A stretch of 64,000 nt of DNA from Mucilaginibacter saanensis (GCF_014200575.1 NZ_JACHBZ010000010.1:62001-126000); one strand, 5' to 3'; shown: positions 35,327-44,797, numbered from the stretch's first letter. Notes: generated by a model from the letters alone, not told the origin. A program made the numbers and translations.

Positions 35327-35902
35327 TTAAAAATGATAATAAGGCTGTATCATCAAATAAACAATTACACCGGTAATGGTGACATACAACCATAAAGGAA
35401 ACGTCCATCTTACCAATTTCTTATGTTTCTCCACCTGCATTTGTAATCCGCGGTAAAAACTCAGTAAAATAAGCGGTAAAACACCCGCAGCAAGTATAAT
35501 ATGCGGCACTAAGATGCAAAGGTATAAAGTACGCAAACCGCCAGCCGCCGCACGCTCTGCAGGCGAAAGCACGCCATCAAAATTGGCATCACCATAAAGA
35601 GTGTCTGTACGCATCAGGTAATGGAACAGGATGTATGACACCAGGAACAACGATGACAGGCAAAAAGTAATAATATTAAGCCTTTTATGAACCGCGATAT
35701 TACCTTTTTTGATAAAGTATAAGGACGTAAGTAACAGTATGGTACAGGTACCATTTAAAAACGCGTTAAGCATCGGCAAGTAAGGCGTAAATGCCGGTGC
35801 AACTGCCGGGCCCGGTATCAGGTGCCTGTTTAAAACAACAACTACCGTTATTACAAATATGGTTACGGCCGCTACAAAGCGGATTATAAATTTATCGGTC
35901 AT
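35327..35902 (-). CDS. DUF420 (CtaM-like) cytochrome oxidase assembly protein
   Basis: A 191-residue protein with about five membrane helices, matching DUF420 (AFTPYLPMLNAFLNGTCTILLLTSLYFIKKGNIAVHKRLNIITFCLS). The Bacillus member CtaM is needed for maturation of the aa3 oxidase. Between helices it has an inserted loop with DANFDGVLSPAERAAAGG, an EF-hand-like acidic stretch (D-N-D-G-L-S...E). Conserved His residues in VHKRLN, FHYLMR and PHIILA could bind heme or metal. It lies 79 bases after sco. Confidence 0.9.
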   Translation of the reverse strand: MTDKFIIRFVAAVTIFVITVVVVLNRHLIPGPAVAPAFTPYLPMLNAFLNGTCTILLLTSLYFIKKGNIAVHKRLNIITFCLSSLFLVSYILFHYLMRTDTLYGDANFDGVLSPAERAAAGGLRTLYLCILVPHIILAAGVLPLILLSFYRGLQMQVEKHKKLVRWTFPLWLYVTITGVIVYLMIQPYYHF

Positions 35903-35981
35903 TTTGTTGGAGTATGGAGTAATGACAAAAGATAAATGACTTCTAAGCCTGTACTTTTGTTCTTAATCTTTGTTCTTTTAT

Positions 35982-36677
35982 CTAATACAAAGCCTTATCA
36001 ACTTTGCGCAGCTCTTCGGCTATTAACACTTTAATTTCATCAGTAAGGCGATTAATATCGTTGGTGTTGGCACCAGAATAATATCCCCTGATGCGTTTAT
36101 CCTGATCTATCAGGATTAGTTTGTCGCTATATATGTAATCGTCATTGCCGGCCTTTAAGGCATCAACTAAAAAACCTTTGCGGGCCAAGCTGTAAATAGA
36201 AGTGGTATCGCCGGTTAAAAACAACCACCGGTTTGATTCGGGTTTCAGGCTGTCAGCATATTTCTTTAATACTGCAACGGAATCGCGCTCAGGGTCAACG
36301 GTAATGGATGCAAAGTACACCATCTTATTTTTCCGGTAAGTATCAACCATGTAGCTCATGTTCCTGTTAATGGTTGCACAAACCGCAGGGCAATGCGTAT
36401 AAAAAAAGCCAGCAACAAATATTTTCCCTTTAAAGGTAGTTTCCGATACCGGTTTTCCGTTTTGATCAGTCAGGGAAAAAGCGGGTAACTGGTGATAAAC
36501 GGTATCGGGAATAAAGTTGCCATGAAACTTGTGGCCGGTTTTGGCTACCACTTTAGGGCCGTAAATGGCAAGTGGCTTATACCTGTTTTTACCTTTAGCG
36601 GTAAGTAAATAATACAAAAATCCTGGTACTGCTAATATGAGCACCAGGATTACAATTTTCTTTCCTATCGCGGCCAT
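35982..36677 (-). CDS. SCO1/SenC-like copper chaperone, metal-binding His replaced
   Basis: Sco proteins deliver copper to the CuA site of oxidase subunit II. The 231-residue protein has one N-terminal membrane helix and a thioredoxin-like domain with the copper motif C96-P-A-V-C100 in GFFYTHCPAVCATIN and the ITVDPERDS segment. The third ligand, a His before the ILID strand in most homologs, falls at NDDYIYSDKLILID, where Tyr183 (TAT) stands instead. Its start overlaps the stop of subunit IV by one base (TAATG), so translation is coupled. Whether Tyr183 is a lineage feature cannot be told here. Confidence 0.9.
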   Translation of the reverse strand: MAAIGKKIVILVLILAVPGFLYYLLTAKGKNRYKPLAIYGPKVVAKTGHKFHGNFIPDTVYHQLPAFSLTDQNGKPVSETTFKGKIFVAGFFYTHCPAVCATINRNMSYMVDTYRKNKMVYFASITVDPERDSVAVLKKYADSLKPESNRWLFLTGDTTSIYSLARKGFLVDALKAGNDDYIYSDKLILIDQDKRIRGYYSGANTNDINRLTDEIKVLIAEELRKVDKALY

Positions 36678-37024
36678 TAGTAGCTCCTCAGATCAATCCA
36701 GTGGTGGCTTTCGTTAGTAAGTACCAGGATTAAACCGATGATAAATAATATCGGAACTATAATTGAAAGCGCTAAACCCAGTTTCTCAAACTTTAAGTGC
36801 ATAAAGTAAGCTACTATATAAAACGCCTTAAATAACGTTAAAACAATATAAACAGGGTTTGCATATTTTATATTCATGTGGCCACCCGGTACCAATATAA
36901 GTGCAATGAAGAACTCAACGCAGGTAACGGCCAGTAATATGAAAAACACTTTCCATATTTTCTTTCTGGTCATGGTTTCGTGTTCGCCCTCTTCGTGGTG
37001 AACTTCTTGTGAATCTGCTGACAT
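36677..37024 (-). CDS. Cytochrome c oxidase subunit IV family protein
   Basis: A 115-residue small oxidase subunit from the ATG at MSADSQEVHHEEGEHET; the frame opens 16 codons upstream at a non-ATG start. A His/Glu-rich N-terminus is followed by three membrane helices: WKVFFILLAVTCVEFFIALIL, the one with the family's YFMHLKFEK segment (YIVLTLFKAFYIVAYFMHL), and LSIIVPILFIIGLILVL. It lies 11 bases after the second subunit III gene and overlaps sco by one base. Confidence 0.9.
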   Translation of the reverse strand: MSADSQEVHHEEGEHETMTRKKIWKVFFILLAVTCVEFFIALILVPGGHMNIKYANPVYIVLTLFKAFYIVAYFMHLKFEKLGLALSIIVPILFIIGLILVLTNESHHWIDLRSY

Positions 37025-37035
37025 ATATATATATT

Positions 37036-37761
37036 TTATACTAAGTAAAAGAATGTAAACACAAATACCCAAACAAGGTCTACAAAGTGCCAGTAAAGGC
37101 CTACTTTTTCAACCATTAAATAGCTACCGCGTTTTTCGTAAGTTCCTAACAATACATTAACTGTAATAATGATATTAATGATAACCCCGGTAAATACGTG
37201 GAAACCATGGAAACCTGTTATGGTAAAAAATAAGTTGGCGAATTCCTGAGCAGTTAAATGACGGGTTGTATCAGTACCAACGCCTTCCGTAAAAAACTCC
37301 TTCAATTCATGCAACGGAGGAGTACTACCCCACCAAAAGCCTTCGCTATGTAAGTGAGCCCATTCTAAAGCCTGGCATCCAAGAAACATAAAACCACCTA
37401 TAACGGTAGCTATCATCCACCAGATAACCTCTTTTTTTGCATTACGATGGCCTGCCTCAACAGCTAATACCATAGTAACCGAGCTCATGATCAAGATAAA
37501 GGTCATTAACCCCACGAAAACCAATGGTGCACCATGTTCTATCATACCAGGTACCGATTGGAAAACCTTGTCGGCCGCCGGCCATACGCTTGCGCTGAAA
37601 CGTAAAGCACCATAAGAAATCAATAACGATGAAAAGGTAAATGCATCCGACAGGAGAAAGAACCACATCATTATTTTTCCGTACTCCACATTGAAGGGAG
37701 ATCTCCCTCCTGACCACGGAGTTGTTTTTATTTCATCAATTTGTGATACTGCTGTACTCAT
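37036..37761 (-). CDS. Cytochrome c oxidase subunit III (second copy in cluster)
   Basis: A 241-residue heme-copper oxidase subunit III with about six or seven membrane helices. The N-terminus is PWSGGRSPFNVEYGKIMMWFFLLSDAFTFSSLL, and the C-terminal end has the family signature FTITGFHGFHVFTGVIINI and GLYWHFVDLVWVFVFTFFYLV. The loop between helices 4 and 5 is longer than usual (STPPLHELKEFFTEGVGTD). It follows another, shorter subunit III-like gene. Both were kept in frame, so both are likely in the complex. Confidence 0.93.
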   Translation of the reverse strand: MSTAVSQIDEIKTTPWSGGRSPFNVEYGKIMMWFFLLSDAFTFSSLLISYGALRFSASVWPAADKVFQSVPGMIEHGAPLVFVGLMTFILIMSSVTMVLAVEAGHRNAKKEVIWWMIATVIGGFMFLGCQALEWAHLHSEGFWWGSTPPLHELKEFFTEGVGTDTTRHLTAQEFANLFFTITGFHGFHVFTGVIINIIITVNVLLGTYEKRGSYLMVEKVGLYWHFVDLVWVFVFTFFYLV

Positions 37762-37783
37762 TTGTACTTAATATATGGGTGTA

Positions 37784-38368
37784 TTAATTTTGGTTCAAAA
37801 GTAAAAAAACATACAGATAAATCCATATAATTCCGAGAAAATGCCAAAAAATAGAAGTCATTTCCATTTTAAACATGTTCCGTACCTGTGGAATGTTCTT
37901 GTATGTGCCCCTAAGGGTATTCAATAGTAACAATATAGCTGCAATTATGTGAACTAAGTGCATCCCTGTAAATATATACACAAATGAACGCGAAGCGTTT
38001 GTATCTGTTAGAAATATATTCATTTTATAAGTTAACACGTACCAGGCATATACTTGAATAGCAAAAAAGGTTACCCCAAGTACAAACGTTAACCATAAAA
38101 ACATCCGTTGTTTATCAAACTGCAGCCCTTTGGCGGCCTTTGATGCTAAAAATAAGGTTATACTGCTTAATATAATAACCGCCGTGCTGTATTTAAATGC
38201 ATCGGGCATTATTACATTAAGACCATGACCTTTACCGCCGCTGTAAACAATGAAACCGCTTGTTAAGGCCGCAAAAAACATAAACGATGTGAATATGAAT
38301 ATCCACATGTTAAATTTTTTGGGAGCCAGATCAAGCCTGTCATTACCTTTTTGTATCTGAGCCATCAT
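37784..38368 (-). CDS. Cytochrome c oxidase subunit III (first copy in cluster)
   Basis: A 194-residue protein with five membrane helices and the subunit III ending FVYIFTGMHLVHIIAAILLL ... MEMTSIFWHFLGIIWIYLYVFLLL. It lacks the first two helices of the long form. Its start overlaps the ctaB stop by four bases (ATGA), so expression is coupled to heme synthesis genes. The paralog 22 bases downstream is longer and more divergent. Confidence 0.92.
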   Translation of the reverse strand: MMAQIQKGNDRLDLAPKKFNMWIFIFTSFMFFAALTSGFIVYSGGKGHGLNVIMPDAFKYSTAVIILSSITLFLASKAAKGLQFDKQRMFLWLTFVLGVTFFAIQVYAWYVLTYKMNIFLTDTNASRSFVYIFTGMHLVHIIAAILLLLNTLRGTYKNIPQVRNMFKMEMTSIFWHFLGIIWIYLYVFLLLNQN

Positions 38369-39228
38369 TTCACTTTTCCTATAAAATCAAATAAAAACAT
38401 TAATTGCACTATGGGCAAATACATAAAGGAGCCAAACATTAATTTGCGGGCCGCCTCTATTGTTTGCATGCGTAACAGGCCATAAGCCTGGTATAAGAAT
38501 ATCAAACTACATACTAATGACACCCCGCCTACATAATAACCACCAAAATTGTAAATGGTTGGCAATAAGCTTACAGGCACCAAAATCAATGTAAATATAA
38601 AGGTAATTACCGCACTTCCTAAATTACGGTTACCTGTTGGCAAAAGCCTGAAGCCAGCCAGTTTATAGTCATCATCCAAAACCCAGGCAATAGCCCAAAA
38701 GTGTGGAAACTGCCATACAAACTGTATCCCGAATAATATCAGGGCTATCTCGTCAATTTTTCCGTGGGCTGCCACGTAACCAATTAGTGGTGGCAACGCG
38801 CCAGGTATAGCACCTACAAATACTGCAATGGGTGATTTACGCTTTAACGGCGTATATGCAAATGCGTATAATAAAATGGAGAATACCGATAGCAAACCGG
38901 TTAACAGGTTTAAGCTACCCAATAAATAAGTACCAGCCATCCCCATACCCAAACCCAAAACAAGCGCCTGCCCTGTATTCATTTTTCCTGACGGAATAGG
39001 ACGATCCATAGTGCGCTTCATCAGCTTATCCAGATCTTTTTCAATGATCTCGTTAAAAGCATTAGCGGCTGATGTTACCAAAAAACCACCTACAATTAGT
39101 TTAACCCAGTTGATCCAGTCGATATGACCGTTTGCCCTGCTCCCGATCAAAAATGATATAGAAGCCGAAAAAACTACCAAAAAGGTAAGTCTTAATTTAA
39201 TCAGTTTTGAGAAATCACTCCATTTCAT
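38365..39228 (-). CDS. ctaB: Protoheme IX farnesyltransferase (heme O synthase)
   Basis: CtaB attaches a farnesyl chain to heme b, giving heme O for the oxidase. The 287-residue UbiA-family protein has about eight or nine helices. The first motif is NAFNEIIEKDLDKLMKRTMDRPIPSG with the Mg-diphosphate acidic residues, and the second motif is WVLDDDYKLAGFRLLP. Both are intact. It overlaps ctaA upstream and the subunit III gene downstream by four bases each, forming a tightly coupled unit. Confidence 0.96.
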   Translation of the reverse strand: MKWSDFSKLIKLRLTFLVVFSASISFLIGSRANGHIDWINWVKLIVGGFLVTSAANAFNEIIEKDLDKLMKRTMDRPIPSGKMNTGQALVLGLGMGMAGTYLLGSLNLLTGLLSVFSILLYAFAYTPLKRKSPIAVFVGAIPGALPPLIGYVAAHGKIDEIALILFGIQFVWQFPHFWAIAWVLDDDYKLAGFRLLPTGNRNLGSAVITFIFTLILVPVSLLPTIYNFGGYYVGGVSLVCSLIFLYQAYGLLRMQTIEAARKLMFGSFMYLPIVQLMFLFDFIGKVK

Positions 39229-40286
39229 TTGCTTACCCCCCTAACATTAACTGACCTATGTAAATTCAACAGCAAATAAAATTGTGCGCCAAATATCAAG
39301 CTTGCTAAAATTATATGTGCCGCCTGTGCAAACGGAGGCAACGCCCAGTATGATAACAATATACCGGTAACTATCTGCAGCATAATAATGAGAAAATTAA
39401 AGCTCATTAACTGCTGATGTACAGAATGCCTGCTGAAACGCTTGCGTATTAAAGCATATAGCATAATATTAACAACTAAAACCAGCACGGCCATATCGCG
39501 GTGATGCTGGAATATTTCGCCGGCGCTTACAATCCAGTTATTGCGGTAACCGCCCTGAAATTGTGTAGCTACAGCATCAATTTTTTCACGAACCTCGGTA
39601 CCAAAAGCTATCTGCAAAATGCTTAATAACAAAGCCAGTATAGTTATAACATATATAAGCGGACTGGTATTTAACACACCGTTGCCCAATACTTTTGCCC
39701 TGTGATAAGTATATATAAGAATAGCCAGTATAGCCAATGCCAATAGCATATGTACAGTAACTATCCAGGCCACCAGATTGGTTGATACTACTATGGAGCC
39801 AAGCCAGGCTTGAAAGCCCACCAGGATAACGTTAAAAACGCCTAAAAGAGCTATTCGCTTGCTACTACCCCAATAACTGAAGCCATACACGGCCGACAAT
39901 AATAAAAATATACCTGATACGGCTCCTATAAGGCGGTTAACATATTCTGTCCAGGTTTTGCCGGCATTAAACTCCTCCGGAACCAGTATCGACCTGTCAT
40001 CGCGTATCCGTTTGGCCAAATCACTGTACCCAAATACATCAAGCGTGTTGGCAAAGCGTTGATTTTTTGCTAAGCGCTTATCAACATATTTCTGCTTGTA
40101 ATCCTTTGGCAAATCGGCACTGCTTGTAGGCGGTATATACCTTCCGAAGCATTTAGGCCAGTCGGGGCAACCCATTCCTGAACCTGTACTGCGCACAACA
40201 CCACCAGCCAATATCAGCACAAAAAGTACAACGATTGTTATGAGGTTGATTTTCTGGAACCTATTTTTAGATGCGGATATGCTCAT
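39225..40286 (-). CDS. ctaA: Heme A synthase (CtaA/COX15)
   Basis: CtaA oxidises heme O to heme A. The 353-residue protein has eight membrane helices in two four-helix bundles. GVVRSTGSGMGCPDWPKCFGRYIPP near the N-terminus carries the conserved Cys pair in the outer loop. WTEYVNRLIGAV, VTVHMLLAL, FQHHRDMAVLVL and AQAAHIILA hold the heme-binding His residues. It starts ~83 bases after coxA, with a terminator-like hairpin between, and overlaps ctaB by four bases. Confidence 0.95.
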   Translation of the reverse strand: MSISASKNRFQKINLITIVVLFVLILAGGVVRSTGSGMGCPDWPKCFGRYIPPTSSADLPKDYKQKYVDKRLAKNQRFANTLDVFGYSDLAKRIRDDRSILVPEEFNAGKTWTEYVNRLIGAVSGIFLLLSAVYGFSYWGSSKRIALLGVFNVILVGFQAWLGSIVVSTNLVAWIVTVHMLLALAILAILIYTYHRAKVLGNGVLNTSPLIYVITILALLLSILQIAFGTEVREKIDAVATQFQGGYRNNWIVSAGEIFQHHRDMAVLVLVVNIMLYALIRKRFSRHSVHQQLMSFNFLIIMLQIVTGILLSYWALPPFAQAAHIILASLIFGAQFYLLLNLHRSVNVRGVSK

Positions 40287-40294
40287 TTAAATAT

Positions 40295-40349
40295 TTCTAA
40301 AAATTTAGGGTACCTGTTATGGAAATAGTTTCCCTACAGATACCCTAAA
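40295..40349 (-). terminator. Terminator or attenuator hairpin between coxA and ctaA
   Basis: A 14-bp stem with one mismatch (TTTAGGGTAcCTGT against ACAGaTACCCTAAA) is capped by an inner GGAAA/TTTCC hairpin. On the minus strand the stem is followed at once by TTTTTAG. It sits in the only sizeable gap inside the oxidase block, so it may reduce transcription into the heme-A and assembly genes. Confidence 0.7.
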
Positions 40350-40369
40350 AGATCAGATAAGTATTAAAA

Positions 40370-42259
40370 TTATTTTACTTGTTCGTTTGCTTTCAGCGTA
40401 CTTGTAAACTTGTTAAGTTCCTCTAAACCTTTAGGGTTATCTTCAAAATCATGAGGCAAGTTTGAGCTCATAGTTTGTGAAAAAGGAACAGTTTGAGGTA
40501 TGTAATCCTCTTCGGCACCTGGCTTGCTGTAGTCATAAGGCCAACGGTAAACAGTTGGTATTTCGCCCGGCCAGTTACCGTGTAAATGCTCAACAGGTGT
40601 AGTCCACTCCAGGGTATTTGATTCCCATGGGTTTTGTGTGGCTTTTTTACCAATAAATATCGAAGTGATAAAGTTGTATAAGAAAGCTACCTGAGCACAA
40701 GCTGCCATAATAGCCGCCCATGTAATAAAGGTATTTACTGTTAACCAGCGTTGCATGCTTACAAACTCAGTAAATGCATAGTAACGACGAGGAACACCAT
40801 CTAAACCCATAAAGTGCATTGGGAAGAACACCAGGTAAGCACCGATAAAGGTTAACCAGAAGTGCAGATAGCCTAATTTCTCGTCCATCATTTTACCAAA
40901 CATCTTAGGGAACCAGTGGTAAACACCAGCAAGCATACCAAATATAGCTGCAGAACCCATTACCAGGTGGAAGTGAGCCACAACAAAGTACGTATCATGC
41001 AGATTAATATCCAATGCAGCGTTACCCAGGAAAATACCTGTTAAACCACCTGATATAAAGAATGACACCATACCTATAGCAAACAACATAGCAGGTGTAA
41101 ACCTGATATTACCGCGCCATAATGTAGCGAGCCAGTTAAATGTTTTTACTGCTGATGGTACCGCAATGATCAGTGTAGTGATCATGAACACACCACCAAG
41201 GAAAGGGTTCATACCGGTTACAAACATGTGGTGACCCCATACAATGAATGATAATACGGTAATACCAATTAGTGAGTAAACCATGGCATGGTAACCAAAT
41301 ATAGGTTTACGTGAATTTACCGACATAACCTCTGATGAGATACCCATTGCCGGCATAATTACGATATATACCTCAGGGTGACCCAGGAACCAAAATAAAT
41401 GCTGGAACAGGATTGGGCTACCACCTTCATAAGGTTGTTGCACCCCGTTCAATACAATGTCTGACAGATAAAAGCTGGTACCAAAGCTGCGGTCAAATAT
41501 CAATAACACCACACCTGCCACTAACACAGGGAATGCCAGGATACCTAAAATTGCAGTAAGGAATAAAGCCCATATAGTTAAAGGCATTTTCCAAAGGTCC
41601 ATACCTTTTGTACGCATATTTAATACAGTACTTACGTAGTTTATACCGCCCATTAATGATGATGCGACAAACATTACCATACTGATGAGCCAAAGCGTCA
41701 TACCCTCGCCAGATCCCGGCATTGCTTTTGGTAATGCTGATAGCGGAGGATAAATTGTCCAACCACCGCTGGCAGGCCCCTTTTGCACCAGGAAGGACGA
41801 TAACATAACCACACTGGCCATAAAGAAGAACCAGTACGACAGCATGTTCATGAACGGCGACGCCATATCACGTGCACCTATCTGAAGTGGTATTAGTAAG
41901 TTGGCAAAAGTACCGCTCAAGCCGGCTGTCAATACAAAGAATACCATGATGGTACCGTGAATGGTTACCAGTGACAGGTAAAAATCGGCGCTTATACGAC
42001 CATTAGGTGCAAAACGACCCAATAATGTAGTTAACAAAGGGAATGTTTTGTCGGGATAAGCTAATTGAATCCTGAACAAAATAGATAATATCATTGCAAT
42101 AACTGCCATGGTGATCCCTGTGATCAGGAATTGTTTGGCAATCATTTTATGATCCATGCTAAATACGTATTTAGACAGGAAAGACTGGTTATGATGATGT
42201 TCGTGACCGTGATCGTCGTGATGTGCTACTCCGTGGTCGTGAACTGCTAATGTTGACAT
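40370..42259 (-). CDS. ctaD: Cytochrome c oxidase subunit I (aa3 type)
   Basis: The catalytic oxidase subunit that reduces oxygen at heme a3-CuB. The 629-residue protein has about 12 core helices plus N-terminal His-rich and C-terminal extensions. Ligand sites are all present: HGTIMVFFVL (heme a), WFLGHPEVYIVIMPAMG (CuB His, cross-link Tyr and the Glu of A1-type proton channels), HHMFVTG (CuB His pair) and HDTYFVVAHFHLVMG (heme a3 and a). The start is 14 bases after subunit II. The His/Asp tract at the N-terminus (HDHGVAHHDDHGHEHHH) may bind metal. Confidence 0.97.
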   Translation of the reverse strand: MSTLAVHDHGVAHHDDHGHEHHHNQSFLSKYVFSMDHKMIAKQFLITGITMAVIAMILSILFRIQLAYPDKTFPLLTTLLGRFAPNGRISADFYLSLVTIHGTIMVFFVLTAGLSGTFANLLIPLQIGARDMASPFMNMLSYWFFFMASVVMLSSFLVQKGPASGGWTIYPPLSALPKAMPGSGEGMTLWLISMVMFVASSLMGGINYVSTVLNMRTKGMDLWKMPLTIWALFLTAILGILAFPVLVAGVVLLIFDRSFGTSFYLSDIVLNGVQQPYEGGSPILFQHLFWFLGHPEVYIVIMPAMGISSEVMSVNSRKPIFGYHAMVYSLIGITVLSFIVWGHHMFVTGMNPFLGGVFMITTLIIAVPSAVKTFNWLATLWRGNIRFTPAMLFAIGMVSFFISGGLTGIFLGNAALDINLHDTYFVVAHFHLVMGSAAIFGMLAGVYHWFPKMFGKMMDEKLGYLHFWLTFIGAYLVFFPMHFMGLDGVPRRYYAFTEFVSMQRWLTVNTFITWAAIMAACAQVAFLYNFITSIFIGKKATQNPWESNTLEWTTPVEHLHGNWPGEIPTVYRWPYDYSKPGAEEDYIPQTVPFSQTMSSNLPHDFEDNPKGLEELNKFTSTLKANEQVK

Positions 42260-42273
42260 ACGCTTATCTTATA

Positions 42274-43470
42274 TTAATTATTTAACGCTAACCTATTTTG
42301 TGAACCTGTTTGTGGCTGATCTGCTGCAGCAAAATGCAGCTCTTTTCTTAACTGATCAGTTAAATAAGGTTTTTGCTTTGATAACCATGACTGGTATTCA
42401 GCTTGAGAAACTACACGAACAACTTTCTGCATGTTGTAGTGACCGCCACCGCATATTTTATTACAGTAAACCAAATATTCAAATTTAGGATCGTCAAGTT
42501 TTCTACGCATATCTGCAGTAGTAATTGTTGGGGTAAACTTAAAGAAGGTAGGCAATCCAGGTACCGCATTAAGCTGAACCCTGAAATGTGGCATGTAAAC
42601 ACTATGTATTACATCCAGTGCCTGTATATTTAACCTTACTGATTCATTAACCGGTAAATACATGGTATCAGCCTGTAAATCATCAAAGCTACTGCGTTTT
42701 TTGAAATTAACACCCAGCTTGTTTGCTGCAGAAACCAGTCTGAAATCTTTAGGACCTAATTTACCATCTTTACCTGGGTAACGTAGCTCCCATGCAAACT
42801 GGTGACCGGTAATATCGATATCGATAGAAGCCTTCTCGCCTTTTGCATCAGCAGAGTTTGTAATTTTTTGCCATGTAAAAAATCCAAATACCACCAGTAC
42901 AGTTAAAACGATAGCTGGTGCTATTGTCCAGATCTTTTCAATGGTATTGTTATGTGGTAAGAAGTGTGCACGACGTTTATCAGAATGTCTGTATTGGAAC
43001 AAAAATGTAAACAGCAATATCTGCGTGATAAAAAACACAATCATGGTTAAAACTGTGGTGACGGTAAACATCTCGTCAATTTTAACACCATGGGCAGATG
43101 CTGCCTCAGGTAATGTCATGCTTCCTTGTACCGTAAATGACCAGTAAGCGCCATATATACCTGCTAAAAGGAACACTAAGCAAATTACTGCCATCACGGT
43201 ATTCCATTTCATGCCTTTTTTACCCTGTATCTTCAGGGTCAAATCGTATATCTTAAGGATTTTACCTACAACGGCTACTCCAAGGCAAACCAGGAAAAAT
43301 AGCAGTACATAATACGCAACACCTGTCCAGTCAACTTGCATGGCATCGGATTGGGTTCCGCTGCTTGCAGCTGCTTCAGTTTGCGCCATCAGCAAGTTTG
43401 TGCCCAGGAGCATAAACGCAGTGATAAACGATAGTAATGTTTTAGAATTTATAAATTTTCTGAATCCCAT
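42274..43470 (-). CDS. ctaC: Cytochrome c oxidase subunit II
   Basis: Subunit II takes electrons at its CuA centre and passes them to subunit I. From the ATG (MGFRKFINSKTLLSF) it is 398 residues: signal peptide, two extra N-terminal helices, the two usual helices (TVLTMIVFFITQILLFTF, IWTIAPAIVLTVLVVFGFF), then a cupredoxin domain. The copper site reads HSVYMPHFR and YCNKICGGGHYNMQ with both Cys, His and Met. The Glu usually between the Cys is Lys, in a pattern that seems common in this phylum. No c-type heme is fused. It sits three bases after actF. Confidence 0.95.
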   Translation of the reverse strand: MGFRKFINSKTLLSFITAFMLLGTNLLMAQTEAAASSGTQSDAMQVDWTGVAYYVLLFFLVCLGVAVVGKILKIYDLTLKIQGKKGMKWNTVMAVICLVFLLAGIYGAYWSFTVQGSMTLPEAASAHGVKIDEMFTVTTVLTMIVFFITQILLFTFLFQYRHSDKRRAHFLPHNNTIEKIWTIAPAIVLTVLVVFGFFTWQKITNSADAKGEKASIDIDITGHQFAWELRYPGKDGKLGPKDFRLVSAANKLGVNFKKRSSFDDLQADTMYLPVNESVRLNIQALDVIHSVYMPHFRVQLNAVPGLPTFFKFTPTITTADMRRKLDDPKFEYLVYCNKICGGGHYNMQKVVRVVSQAEYQSWLSKQKPYLTDQLRKELHFAAADQPQTGSQNRLALNN

Positions 43471-43518
43471 TTTAATGTCAGTTTGGTATTCTGTATTTTG
43501 ATGCAAAAATAACAATTA

Positions 43519-44784
43519 TTATATGTGATGATGAAGACTCTCCTGCAGGAAAGGGTGTTTTTTAGGAATAAGCGATTTGAATTTGCTCAACGCATTCAGC
43601 GTCAAGAAAATAAATAACCCGGCAAATCCAATAAAAACTCCTAACTCTATCAAGCCAAACTCTGTATACCATTCAGATTGCGGCCCAACGGTGCCAGGCA
43701 TTATCATTATAAAATAATCAAGCCAGTGACCCGCAACTAAAATTAAACAGGTTACCTTTAATACACCGGTGATACGTTTTGAATCGCGGGCCATGATGAT
43801 CAGTAACGGAGCCATAAAGTTTAACACAATATTGATCCAGAACCATGGCTTAAATTCAGGCTCCCACCTTCTCAAGAAGTAAACGGTTTCTTCAGGTATG
43901 TTGGCATAGTAGATAAGTAAAAACTGTGCAAACCATACATACGTCCAGAATATCGAGAAACCAAATATTAACTGACCTAAGTTATGCAGGTGATCCTGTG
44001 TAATCCACTGCATATAACCTTCGCTTCTCAGCCAGATGATCATCAGGGTAATGATTGATAAACAACTTACCCACATGGCTGCAAAGTTATACCAGCCAAA
44101 CATGGTTGAAAACCAATGAGCTTCTAATGACATAATCACGTCAAAAGAGAATACAGGTTGAGTAAAACCAAAGACAACCAGGAATGCTGCAGAAATAGTA
44201 AAGCTCTTCCTGTAATAAAATACGCCGCCCAGTTCATCCTCTGTTTCAGAATACTTAGCCAGTAACCAGCCAAATGTTGTGTATGCTCCTAAAAACAAAA
44301 ATATACGGATCAGGAAAAATGGCATATTCAAAAAGCCTGCCTTTCCTGCCAAAACAGCATCATAGTTTTCACTGCCTTTTACGGTAACACCGCTTTGATG
44401 CCAAATTTTGTATAAATATGGCGCAACAACCTGCTTACCTTCTATTACTGTGGTATGAGTTAAATTTAAACCGGCCAATATTATAATAAATAATACAACC
44501 GCAGCTATAGGCAATACCCTTGCAAAAGCCTGAGGCACGCGCAATAATGAAGCTGACCAACCGGCCTGTGCCACGTACTGCAGCGCGCAGAAAAATACAC
44601 CAGCCGTGCAAACGCAGGTAAAATAATAGCCCATTAGCAGCAGGTTTGCAAATGTACGCTCACCATGATTGGTTAAAAAACCAGCAGCTATGGTTATGAC
44701 ACCAATAACGATGGCAACCAGGCTATATGTTTTTACCTTACCGGTAAATTCAAATCGCTCGTCAAAATTATTATGAGTATTCAT
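43519..44784 (-). CDS. actF: Alternative complex III membrane subunit ActF
   Basis: ActF is one of the two large quinol-side membrane subunits of alternative complex III. The 421-residue protein has about ten helices and resembles ActC/NrfD-type folds. Recognisable segments are WSASLLRVPQAF, HWFSTMFGWYNFAAMWVSCLSIITLMIIWLR, FSIFWTYVWFAQFLLIYYANIPEE and GHWLDYFIMIMPG. It starts 13 bases after actE and is followed three bases later by the subunit II frame, which ties the complex to the oxidase. Confidence 0.93.
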   Translation of the reverse strand: MNTHNNFDERFEFTGKVKTYSLVAIVIGVITIAAGFLTNHGERTFANLLLMGYYFTCVCTAGVFFCALQYVAQAGWSASLLRVPQAFARVLPIAAVVLFIIILAGLNLTHTTVIEGKQVVAPYLYKIWHQSGVTVKGSENYDAVLAGKAGFLNMPFFLIRIFLFLGAYTTFGWLLAKYSETEDELGGVFYYRKSFTISAAFLVVFGFTQPVFSFDVIMSLEAHWFSTMFGWYNFAAMWVSCLSIITLMIIWLRSEGYMQWITQDHLHNLGQLIFGFSIFWTYVWFAQFLLIYYANIPEETVYFLRRWEPEFKPWFWINIVLNFMAPLLIIMARDSKRITGVLKVTCLILVAGHWLDYFIMIMPGTVGPQSEWYTEFGLIELGVFIGFAGLFIFLTLNALSKFKSLIPKKHPFLQESLHHHI

Positions 44785-44797
44785 TCAATTCTAATTC

